Shown here one piece after another: positions 24,244-38,480 of a stretch of DNA of 64,000 nt. The notes under the pieces are model-generated. The model worked only from the letters and a program-made list of their open reading frames with translations. It ran no database searches and was not told where the DNA came from. The stretch is from Lactarius indigo. Taxonomy: Eukaryota; Basidiomycota; Agaricomycetes; Russulales; Russulaceae. Position numbers and translations under genes: made by a program. Location: contig JAFKAC010000001.1 in NCBI GenBank assembly GCA_025766275.1, forward strand, positions 1,550,001-1,614,000, in the 5' to 3' direction. Numbering within the stretch: the first letter of the stretch is position 1; each line of letters begins with the position of its first letter.

Positions 24244-25455
24244 ATGGCATCCCCATCAACTTGTTCCTCTCTTATGGATTCGATCCAGTCCATTGTCGGC
24301 TATGAAGAAGAACTCCATGTCACGAGTCGCCACGAGTAAATTCCCATTTACTCCATACACATATTTCACTTACCCCTTTCCCCTCTCCGTAGTGTATACT
24401 CGGCGATTGACCCGAAAGAGGCTTTCGCGAACCAAACATATCGTGGGAAGGTCGTACTCATCACAGGCGCATCCCGTGGAATCGGACAGGAAACCGCCAT
24501 CACTTACGCAATGGCCGGTGCAAACGTGACCATTGCAGGACGTTCGCAAGGGACTCTTGATAAGGCGGCCGCTGTGATCCATGCGGCGGTTTCGGGCGCT
24601 CAGGTACTTGCTGTTCCCACCGATGTGCGAGACCCCAAGGCCACAGAGGCGGCAGTACAAGCCACACTCGAGCGTTTCGGTCGACTCGATGTCCTCATTG
24701 CCAATGCAGGTGCTTTGAGCAACATCAACCAAAGTGCGTAGGTCATTAAAGAGGCACACCTGTCCTAGTTATAACTTTGTGACTGCAGAGTTGGGTGACA
24801 AGGATCCTGGTCAGTGGTGGAACACATTTGAGGTAAACGTCCGAGGCGTTTACAATACCGTTCGGTTTGTTCTCACCGTCCTCTCTTCTCTCGACGGGAT
24901 CCTAATAGCAGTAAAGCGCCTCACTGTCGGCACTCGAGAAGACTAGCGGGCGTATTGTGGTCATATCCTCTGGTCTTGCGCAACTCCGCCTCGCACATAC
25001 AAGCGACTATGGTACTTCGAAACATGCCATCAATCGCTTGGTTGAATTCATCGCCCTTGGTGCGTAGGCTTGCTTAACCGTTTTCAGGTGTCTCACGCTC
25101 TACTCTTTGAAAGAATATCCCAAATTGACTGTCTTTGCGTTGCACCCGGGAGTCATCAAGACCCAGCTGGGTAAAGAAGCGGGTGCTGAATACCCTGATT
25201 CCCTTCCCCTTGACCCTCTGCAACTCCCAGCTGCAACGATGCTCTACCTTACTTCTGGTCGTGTCGACTGGTTGAACGGAAAGTCAGTCCTATATATGCC
25301 TAGTGATGCTGCAGTTCACGTTCTAACGGCTTTGATACGGCAGATATTTGTCGGCCAACTGGGATATGTCAGAAATTGAGAGGGACTGGAAAGAGAAGAT
25401 ACAAGCAGGGGGGCCAGGGGGTGTTCTTATTAACAAGTTGGCCATTCCGAGGTAG
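24244..25455 (+). CDS. short-chain dehydrogenase/reductase, copy 4, intact (310 aa)
   Basis: Six exons (24244-24335, 24393-24733, 24789-24864, 24917-25059, 25114-25282, 25344-25455) sum to 933 bases. The start is MASPSTCSSLMDSIQSIVG. Family landmarks in order are TGASRGIGQ, LDVLIANAGA, NTFEVNVRGVY, VVISSGLAQL, YGTSK (Tyr/Lys of the active site), FALHPGVIKTQ and a C-terminal SEIERDWKEKIQ. It is in inverted orientation to copies 1-3. The stretch from STIDPKEAF/SAIDPKEAF to DVLIANAG is almost identical to copy 2. It has a three-residue Gly/Pro insertion near the C terminus relative to copy 2. Substrate unknown. Confidence 0.85.
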
Positions 25456-26266
25456 TTTTCTACCTCCGTGCCAGTAGATACAGTATGTGTTACGCATCAC
25501 AAGAAATCGCGAGATCGTTCGTAAGGCGGCTCAAGGGTGTGCACGATATCGTTGAGTGGTGGTCGGTAGCCAACCGAAAGACGATATTTATCTCCGCGCT
25601 TCTCTTGTTGCACTAGCCCTCGAAATCTTGTAGCCCAGCTTGGAGTCTCCTACGGTGCATACCGCCGGCTGGGGCTCCTCCAAAGTCGGTCTCTGGACCA
25701 GATTGGGGTGCTACTGCCTCGGGCGAAGGTAGCACGAAGCCTGCCTTCCGCATAACGAAGACACTTAGGTACCACCTTAAGTAAACCCCACCAAAACTAT
25801 CGCCGCCTCACGCGACCTACCAGAGTTGCCGCTTCCGCCTTCGCAACTATCTTAACACAGCCAGTGGGGAGGCAGGGTCTGGCAAATCTACTAGCTAGAC
25901 GTAATTTTGATTTTCTAGGCCAGGTAGTGCAGCCTTCCAAGCTCTGAAGTACGGGTCGGTCGATGTGTTTTTTTTCTGTGGTCACTTCACCAGGAGATCG
26001 TTGGCCAGTCTCTCGTGATGGAACGGAACTGTAATAAGCGCTTAGCGCTTAACCTTAAGTGGCCATGGGAAATCCTTACGAGATATTTTACGCGCGAGGA
26101 TAACACGTTCCGTTCAACCCTTCGCCCTTTTCTTCATCCCCTTCTTTCGTTTCTTTCCTCGATCCCTCGATCCCCATAGTAAGTCAAAAGACATACCCGC
26201 TACCCTGTTCTTTACACGGCGCTTTGGCTGATCCTTTACCTAGCCTCTATCTTCCCGAAAAGAAAA
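25456..26266. other. intergenic, promoter side of alpha-tubulin
   Basis: No gene recognised. A short palindrome TAAGCGCTTAGCGCTTA lies near 26,035-26,052, about 220 bases before the tubulin ATG. Pyrimidine-rich sequence (about 26,110-26,180) precedes the start, as is common in fungal promoters of highly expressed genes. Confidence 0.4.
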
Positions 26267-27991
26267 ATGCGCGAAGTCATTTCCGTCCACGTTGGCCAGG
26301 CCGGTGTGCAGATCGGCAACGCATGTTGTAAGTCTCGGGTTCTCTTTCTTCGATTAGTGGCTCTGTTACGGGCTGGGATAAAATTTGACGCGTCTGCCAC
26401 GTTATTTTACGTTCGCTCTCTCTGATGCGTCTGTATGGCAGGGGAACTCTACACAATCGAGCACGGCTTAAGTGTACGTACCACCTATTCAGTTATATTT
26501 CCACGTGTCATGTAATGAGATGGATGCAGCCCGACGGCCGCCTCGCAAATCCCTCTGACAATGCTGAGGGCTTCAGCACATTTTTCTCGGAAACGTCGTC
26601 GGGCAAGCATGTTCCACGATCCCTCTACATCGATCTCGAGCCGAACGTTGTCGATGAGGTGCGCACGGGCAAATACCGCAGTCTCTTCCACCCAGAGACC
26701 ATGATCACTGGCAAAGAGGATGCTGCATCCAATTGTAAGCAGTGTCCTTTTCTATCCTTTCGTGTATTTGAACGAACTTTTTCTTTTGTTCGCGCTAGAT
26801 GCACGTGGTCACTACACGATCGGGAAGGAACAGATCGACAACGTGATGGACAGAGTTCGACGGCTTGCCGACAATTGCTCAGGGCTACAGGGCTTCTTTG
26901 TTTTCCACTCCTTTGGTGGCGGCACCGGTTCCGGTCTCGGTGCGCTCATTCTTGAGCGTCTTTCTACCGACTATGGCAAGAAGAGCAAGTTGGAATTCAG
27001 CGTCTACCCTGCACCGACCCTTGCAAACTCGGTCGTCGAGCCCTACAATTCCGTTCTCACCACACATACCACCCTCGAGCACTCAGACTGCTCATTTATG
27101 GTACCGTTGTCTGGCTTGGGTAGTGACTCTCGCGCTGATCATTATCTCGAAGGTCGACAATGAAGCCATTTACGACATCTGCAAAAAGAGCCTGGGTATC
27201 TCATCGCCTAGCTTCACGAACTTGAATCGCCTTATTGCCCAAGTCGTCTCATCGATTACGGCATCACTCCGCTTTGATGGGTCCCTTAACGTCGATCTGA
27301 ACGAATTCCAAACTAACCTTGTTCCGTGAGTACATGACTTGCACTAGTTTCTAACCCAGCTAAGGATGAATACAGCTTCCCGCGTATTCACTTCCCTCTG
27401 GCTACGTTTGCTCCTATTGTCTCTGCGGAGAAGGCCCACCATGAGCAAAATTCTGTCGCGGACATGACCTTCTCTTGCTTCGAACCAGGTAACCAGATGG
27501 TCAAGTGCGACCCCCGCGAGGGCAAGTACAGTAAGTGAAATAGGCCGCTTTTACACGTTCCATACTTACGAATGTATGAAGTGGCCTGCGCGCTCTTATA
27601 TCGTGGTGATGTTGTACCCAAGGACGTAACCGCTGCCGTGTCGTACATCAAGACGAAGCGGACGATTCAGTTTGTCGACTGGTGTCCCACAGGATTCAAG
27701 ATCGGTGTCTGTAATGAACCCCCGTCACATGTCCCCGATGGTGATTTGGCCAAGGTTGCTCGGAGCATGTGCATGTTGTCCAACACGACTGCTATCTCCA
27801 CGGCATGGAGTCGGTTGGACCACAAATTCGATCTCCTCTACTCGAAGCGCGCGTTTGTGCACTGGTATGTCGGTGAAGGTATGGAGGAGGGTGAGTTCAG
27901 CGAGGCACGTGAGGACCTTGCCGCTCTCGAAAAAGATTATGAGGAAGTTGGAATCGATTCTGCCGACGTCGAGGAGGCCGGCGAATACTAA
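26267..27991 (+). CDS. TUB1: alpha-tubulin, gene A
   Basis: The protein starts [20 protein letters not shown] and continues after introns with [11 protein letters not shown]. It contains the tubulin GTP-binding signature GGGTGSG (in [15 protein letters not shown]) and the alpha-type hydrolysis loop [16 protein letters not shown], whose Glu triggers GTP hydrolysis in beta-tubulin across the interface. It ends [10 protein letters not shown], so it has the C-terminal Tyr typical of alpha-tubulin. Family length is about 450 aa and this fits. There are at least six short introns, the first directly after codons for GNAC. There is no Lys at position 40 (a Ser stands there), so the usual acetylation site is absent. 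Three kilobases downstream lies gene B. Confidence 0.93.
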
Positions 27992-28644
27992 GACGCTTGG
28001 GCCTATTCTTAACGAGTAATGCATGCCTTATGATTTCTTTTTGCTACATAAAGGAGCATCGCCTCTTCGAGTACCCCCATAGTTTTAGTTTTCAATTTGT
28101 TACCCGTTACTATACCACTTATCAGCCTAAAATTGACTTTGTCAATGTCTCGTGACTAGGCAAGCAAGGTGGCATTGCCAGTGATCTTCACGTATGCATG
28201 TGATGGCCACACGGTGCGGTCGGTTGAACGCGATTGACCCTGGACATGCCTACAATCGACTTCTCACAGGGGTTCCAAGTTGAGCGTGCTGGTACATACT
28301 GTCTTCATGATCAATTCTCCTTGATGCATTTCACCGTGATCAAAGATTTGCGATAAGATTCGTGTCGGAAATATCCTTGGAAATACCCAGATGTAGAACT
28401 CGGCACATCTCGCCCAGCCTGGTTTGTGTGACGCAGCAGCATGATGGTCCAGACACACCACTGCCGTCACCCTTTCTGGAAATGTCACTGCACTAGTTAT
28501 ATGCACTCGTCTCTGGGGGCGGTTCATCACGTTGGTTCTTTGAGCGTCTATCATCCATATCTAGTAAAGCCTCGACACCGTGTGCATGCTCACCACCGCG
28601 CCTTCCAAAGCTCTCATCTGCCATATTATTAACATTCCCTCAAC
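27992..28644. other. intergenic between alpha-tubulin A and the NLR gene
   Basis: This would hold the tubulin 3' untranslated region and the NLR promoter. No gene or RNA is recognised; the minus-strand frame at 28,264-28,554 has no domain. Confidence 0.4.
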
Positions 28645-31600
28645 ATGAGTCAATCTCCTGCTTCTAGTTCAATGCCCACGTCTTCCAATTTCACGATCGT
28701 TTTTGAAAAAGCTCTCAAGGCATACCAGAAAACAACCAAACAAGATCTTACCGTTCATCCTCTCACCGGCCAGCTCCAAGCATGCGACTCTCCCACGGCC
28801 ATTCTGACCATACTTCAAGGCCAGGTCGACCAGTTCACCCAATCTCGGAGCGGCCATGAGAAATTGAAAAGTTGGCTTAACCCAACTATCAACGTTCTGT
28901 ATGCATTTTCTGCGACGCTCGGCGAAGGTGTCGGTTTGGTAAATGCCAATCTATCTCTCGGGGATATCACTCTTTTACCAATCCGATAGGTTTTCTCTCC
29001 TGCAAAAGTGATTTTCGCTGGTGCCGGTGTCCTCCTCTTGGTAAGTACCGTTTATTCATTCGTGCCGGCTCGTGTGACACTGGAGATTTATAGGCGGCCA
29101 AGGACGTCGAGGCAAGCCAAGGAGTCCTTATCGAAGTCTTCGAGCGTATCGAAAATTTCTTTCGAAGACTTGAAGTTTACAGTGACGTCCCACCAAGTCC
29201 GGCGATGACGGACATGATGGTGAAGATCATAGTCGAGGTCCTAGATATCCTTGGGACCGCCACAAAGGAAATGAAGCAGAGTCGAGCGAGTGAGGTCGTC
29301 CTTCGCTCTAGGTTGCTCGAGGCTCATGCATAATCAGAAAAAATTCTAAAGAGGGTGGCGGGAATAACGAAACTGGAGGATGGTCTGAAAAGGCTAGACA
29401 AGATGACGAATGAAGAGGTTCGAATGGCTAGTGCGGAGGCGCTGAAGGTTTCCCACAACATCGTCAAGGAAATAAAAGTGGTCGAAGAAAAAGTGCAAAT
29501 GGCCATTGACGGTACGCAAACCGTCTTCAACTAGTCTTCGACATTACCACTAACTTAAACCATCAAGATGGAAAGGAAACAGCGATGGAAGCAAAAATGA
29601 CCATGCAACAAACGGCGCACCACCTAGACGACGTAAAGCGTTCGTCATCGGTCTCATCTTCGCCGACGGTGAGTATCTAACATGATCACAGGGCGGCAAC
29701 TACGAGAGTGCCTTAGAAAATGGCAATCTCCTCCTGATCCTTCCACAAATCACGAACTTGCTTGCGAATGCCAACACGAAGGAACTGCAAAGTGGTTCTG
29801 CCAAGGCAGCATCTTTGAGGAATGGAAGGTGGCCGGTTCTCTGCTCTGGATCCACGGGAAACGTACGTTCCTGATACCCTTGATGGCTTCGGTGATCTGA
29901 TGGACTGCCTGTTACGTAGCGGGCTCTGGAAAGAGCATTCTTTGGTTAGTTGCTTCTTTACTCTCGCAGCACTAGAAAATAAAGATTACCGGGCAGTTCC
30001 GCAATAATTCAAGATATTACCACACTGTGTGACGTAGGGTCAGCTTCAGTGGCTTATTTTTATTTCGACTTTCGGAATATCGACAAGAGATCTCGCCGAA
30101 CTCTACTCGCCTCGCTTCTTGTCCAACTTTCTGCTTGTTCTGATGCCTTTTGTGACGTACTCTCTCGGCTCTATGAGGCACACGACGACGGCGCGCGTCA
30201 ACCCAGTGACAGCGCCTTGTTGCGCTGCCTAAAGGAGATGCTCACTCTTCCGGATCGAGCCCCGGTCTATCTCATCTTGGATGCGCTCGACGAGTGTTCA
30301 AATACCTCTGGAGTTCCGTCCTCTCGCGAGCAGGTCCTTGGGCTCTTGAAAGAGGTCGTCGGCCTCCGCCTTCCAAGGCTTCATATTTGCGTGACCAGCC
30401 GTCCGGAGATCGACATAAAGGACGCCCTTGATAACCTCGTATCCCATTCGATTTCTCTTCACGACGAAAGCGGACAAAAGAAGGATATTGCTGAATATGT
30501 CAGATCTGTTGTTCATTTAAACTCGGTTAGGCCTTTAAGGAGATGGAGGGACGCAGACAGAGATCTGGTTATTGAGACGCTCTCGGAAAAAGCTGACGGA
30601 ATGTAAGATCACCTAAAAATGCCGATGACTCTGGCTCATTTTATTTGAGGTTCCGATGGGTTTTTTGTCAGCTGGAAACACTACGACATTGCCTCCCTCA
30701 AAGCATCCCGCATATCTTAAACAAATTGCCTGTGTCTTTGGACGAGACATATGAGCGCGTGTTGAAGGAAATCGGGACGGCCAACCAACAATACGCTTAT
30801 CGTCTGTTACAATGTCTGACCGTGGCGATCCGCCCACTTCGTGTCGAGGAGCTCGCAGAAATTCTCGCGCTCGACTTTGATGGGGCTAAAGAAGGGATAC
30901 CGGAACTGAAGGAGGATTGGCGGTGGAATGATCAACAAGAAGCTATACTATCCACGTGCTCCAGCTTGGTTACAGTTGTTGGCGATGGCTCCAACTGCGT
31001 GGTCCAATTTTCGCATGTTTCGGTCAAAGAGTTCTTGACCTCGGATCGCCTGGCTGCTCCACACACAGACATTTCACACTTTCATATCCGTCCAGACCCA
31101 GCGCATACCGTCATTGCCAAGGCTTGCTTGGGAATCCTACTTCGACTCGATAATGGCGTCGGCATCGCCGATGCCAAAAGTAACTCTCCTCTGGCCAAAT
31201 ATGCCGCTAAACACTGGGTGGACCATACCCTGTTCGAGAAGGCGTCGACACACTTACAAGTTGGGATGCGACCCCTCTTCAACCCGGCATTGCCATATTT
31301 CGAAGCGTGGGTCGAGTTGTATGACATCGACGAAGGATGGGACGAGTTCATGGCCTATGGTAGACGGCGTGGATCTCCGCTATACTATGCTTCACTGTGC
31401 GGGTTTCGTGATCTGGCAACACACCTTATCGCTAAGCACCCACACCACTTGAACGCTACGCTTGGTCGATGCCTCAGTCCACTGGTGGCAGCATTGTACA
31501 AAAGACACTTCGACATTGCAGAGCTACTATATCAACATGGTGCAGACGTCGGTATTAGGGGCTACAAAAACCGGATTCTATTGCATGCCGCATCGGCGGG

Positions 31601-34072
31601 AGGATTTGCCGATATTGTTCAGTGGCTACTCGACCACTGTGTAGACGCGCATTCGCAACAAGACAACCACAAGACACCACTCCTTTTGGTGGGGGCGAAT
31701 GGACGTCTGCGGCGCTGCAAAGATATCGACGCCGTGGACACAAGTAATCACACCCCGCTGCACTTGGCGTCACTATACGGACGCTCTGAAACTGTGCGGC
31801 TATTAATCGAATATGGCGCGGAAGTCACCTCACAGGATCGAAGGCACCGGACGCCTTTGCATTTGGCGTTGTCCTCGGGAAGTCCTGAAACTGTGCGGTT
31901 ATTGATCGAGCACGGCGCGGATGTCAACGCAAGGGATGAAAGCCACAAGACACCTTTGCATCTGGCGTTGGCCTCGGAGAGCCCCGAAACCGTGCAGGTA
32001 TTGATCGAACATGGCGCCGACGTCAACGCAAGGGACGGGAGCAGCAAGACACCTTTGTATCTGGCACTGGCCTCGTGGAGTCCTGAAACTGTGCAGCTAT
32101 TAATCGAACATGGCGCGGATGTCAACGCAATGTATGGGAGCCAAACGCCATTGCACCTGGCATTGTCCTCGAGGAGTCCCGAAAATGTGCGACTATTGGT
32201 CCAGCACGGTGTGGATATCAACGCAAGGGATGAGAGCCACAAGACGCCTTTGCATCTGGCGTTGGCCTCGCGGAGTCCCGAAACCGTGCAGGTATTGATC
32301 GAACATGGCGCCAACGTCAACGCAAGGGATGGGAGCAGCAAGACACCTTTGTATCTGGCGTTGGCCTCTCGGATTCCTGAAGCTGTGCGGCTATTAATCG
32401 AACATGGTGCGGATGTCAACGCAATGTATGGGGGGCAAACGCCATTGCATCTGATATCGTCCTGGAGGAGTCCCGAAAATGTGGGACTATTGGTCCGGCA
32501 TGGCGCGGATATCAACGCAAGGAATGGGAGCCACAAGACGCCTTTGCATCTGGCGTTGGCCTCATGGAGTTCCAAAACCGTGCAGGTATTGATCGAACAT
32601 GGGGCAGATGTCAACGCAATGTATGGGAGCCAAATGCCACTGCATCTGGCATTGTCTTGGAGTAGTCCCGAAAATGTGAGACTATTGGTTCGGCACGGCG
32701 CGGATATCAACGCAAGGGATGAGAGCCACAAGACGCCTTTGCATCTGGCGTTGGCCTCAGAGAGTCCTGAAATTGTGCAGGTACTGATCGAACATGGCGC
32801 GGATGTCAACGCCAGGTATAAGATGCAGACGCCTTTGCATCTGGCGTTATCCTCGAACAGTCCTGAAAATGTGCGGCTATTGGCTGAGCATGGCGCGGAT
32901 ATCAACGCAAGGGATGAGGGCCACAAGATGCCTTTGCATCTGGCGTTGGCCTCGGGGAGTTCTAAAACTGTGCAGATATTGATCGAACATGGGGCAGATG
33001 TCAACGCAACGTATGGGGGCCAAACGCCATTACATCTGGCATTGTCCTCGAGGAGTCCCGAAAATGTGCGACTATTGGTCCGGCACGGCGCGGACATCAA
33101 CGCAAGGGGTGAGAACCACAACTTGAAGACGCCTTTGCATCTGGCGTTGGCCTCGGGGAGTCCCGAAACTGTGCAGGTGTTGATCGAACATGGCGCAGAT
33201 GTCAACGCCAGGTATAAGAGGCAGATGCCTTTGCATCTGGCGTTATCCTCGAACAATCCCGAAAATGTGCGGCTATTGGCCGAGCATGGCGCGGACGTCA
33301 ATATCAGGGATTGGAGCCACAAGACACCTTTACATCTAGCGTTGTGCTCGAGGAGTCCCGAGATTGTGCAGGTGTTGATCGAGCATGGCGCAGATGTCAA
33401 CGCAAGGGATGGGAGCCAAACACCTTTGCATCTGGCGTCGTCCTCACGGTGTCCTGAGATTGTGCGGCTATTAATTGAACACGGCGCGGAAGTTACCTCA
33501 CAGGGTCAACAGCACCAGACGCCTTTGCACCAGGCGTCATCTGGGGGGGATACCGAAACTGTGCGAGTATTGATCGAACATGGCGCGGATGTCAACGCAC
33601 GGGATGAAGACCACAAGACCCCTTTGCATCTGGCATCATCTCGGGTGAGTGCCGAAACTGCGTGACTCTTAATCCAGCAAGGGCTGATGTCTACGGATAG
33701 GACGAGAATGTCCTCATGTACGGGTATGAGGGAGCAGACGTCGTGCAAGTGTTAATCCAGCACGGGGCAGATGTAACCGCACGAGATAACACCTGCTCAA
33801 CGCCTTTGCATCTGGCGTCATCCAAGGGGAGTGGCAAAACTGTGATGTTACTGCTTGGCCACGGGGCGGATGTTAACGCACAAGATGGAAGCGACTCAAC
33901 ACCGTTACACCTGGCATTGTCTGACTCTTCCTATTTTGCCATTGCAGGCACTGACGTAGTGCACCCGCTGCTTAACCATGGTGCAAATGTAGACGCCGTG
34001 GACGATAGAGGCCAGACTCCGTTTCAGATTGCATCCGAAATTACAAAATTATTATTGGACTACCAAGTATGA
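28645..34072 (+). CDS. STAND/NLR-like protein: Goodbye-type N terminus, NACHT NTPase, ankyrin repeats
   Basis: A multi-exon gene of roughly 1,600 residues. The first exons (28,645-28,938; 28,990-29,040; 29,094 on) encode LKAYQKTTKQDL..., LNPTINVLYAFSATLGEGVG, VIFAGAGVLLL and FERIENFFRRLEVY. That pattern I associate with the fungal STAND N-terminal Goodbye domain. A predicted helical linker follows. Walker A is built across an intron (HGKPGSGKSIL near 29,870-29,940) and Walker B is VYLILDALDEC near 30,265. Then come the NACHT C-terminal part (PLRVEELAEILALDF, QFSHVSVKEFL) and about 22 ankyrin repeats. A 56-base intron (33,645-33,700) replaces an apparent stop and joins the last repeats to a stop at 34,072. 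One junction (29,640-29,690) does not fit phase with the best gtgagt donor; either a weak donor or a one-base frameshift is present. Fungal NLRs act in heterokaryon incompatibility and possibly immunity. Confidence 0.85.
31738..33644 (+). repeat. near-identical ankyrin repeat array with dimer/trimer higher-order units
   Basis: About 19 consecutive repeats of 32-33 residues lie here. Two classes alternate. Type A reads DxSHKTPLHLALAS...VQVLIEHGADVN. Type B reads YGxQTPLHLALSS...NVRLLVRHGADIN. Repeats run A-A-B, A-A-B, then A-B four times, giving higher-order units of about 290 and 195 bases that are almost identical at DNA level. This points to recent unequal exchange. The reading frame is open throughout. 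Confidence 0.9.
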
Positions 34073-34350
34073 GAAATGTACCACCTTCGATGTCACTCTT
34101 ACATTACATACGATCCCGCGACACCAAGTTTCGGTTGATAACTGCCAGTGGATACGTACCGTCCAATTATAGCGGGTTGACACCACGTGACATTGTTTGT
34201 TTGGGACTGACGAATTGGAATTGAATGTTTTCTTGTTTGTTTGGTTGTTTGTTTGTCCCTACAACCCGCCACAACGCATTTATCTGACATTTTAACCCGT
34301 CGGCGTCAGCGCTCAGTCCAGCCCAGCGAATTATTCAAAAAACGTAAAAA

Positions 34351-38115
<3,765 letters not shown>

Positions 38116-38480
38116 GCGGGCGTGCGGGTTTTACTAATTGGGGAGCGGGTCGCAGCAAGCTGTGCTATAATCCCGTCAGACCTAACTAAAAATTCGTATA
38201 CTCTTCCCATCTTTTTTGCTTGTTGTGCGTTCTCCTCACGTTCCACGATTCCTTTCTATCCTCTTCTCCAATGCAGACATCTCCCTCGTTCTTGTGTCGT
38301 ATCTCGGATCCGAGTTCTCATTTCCGTACACCATTACCGAGCGTGCGACCACTGCGGCGTGCGCCCTTTGAACTACGCGTTCTTTAGAGCTCGGGCAGGT
38401 ATCTTAGTCCACATATTCCCTTCGCATGGTATAAGTAATGGCAATGAGAATTCTTCAACTATTATTACAGAACAAGTTAA
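38116..38480. other. convergent 3' spacer between ARF and SEC15
   Basis: Both flanking genes end into this 365-base stretch, so it holds two 3' untranslated regions. The plus-strand frame at 38,122-38,562 is not supported. Confidence 0.5.

Noticed and set aside
26035..26052. Palindrome TAAGCGCTTAGCGCTTA before alpha-tubulin as a regulatory site
   Set aside because: Too short to claim; no second copy before the other tubulin gene.
31748..33400. 550-aa open frame on the minus strand across the ankyrin array
   Set aside because: It is the antisense shadow of highly regular repeat codons. It has the same 32-33-residue period, no start context and no known domain.
33660..33715. Apparent premature stop ending the NLR after SAETA
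   Set aside because: A 56-base gtgagt...ggatag intron (33,645-33,700) removes the stop and restores the ankyrin frame to 34,072.
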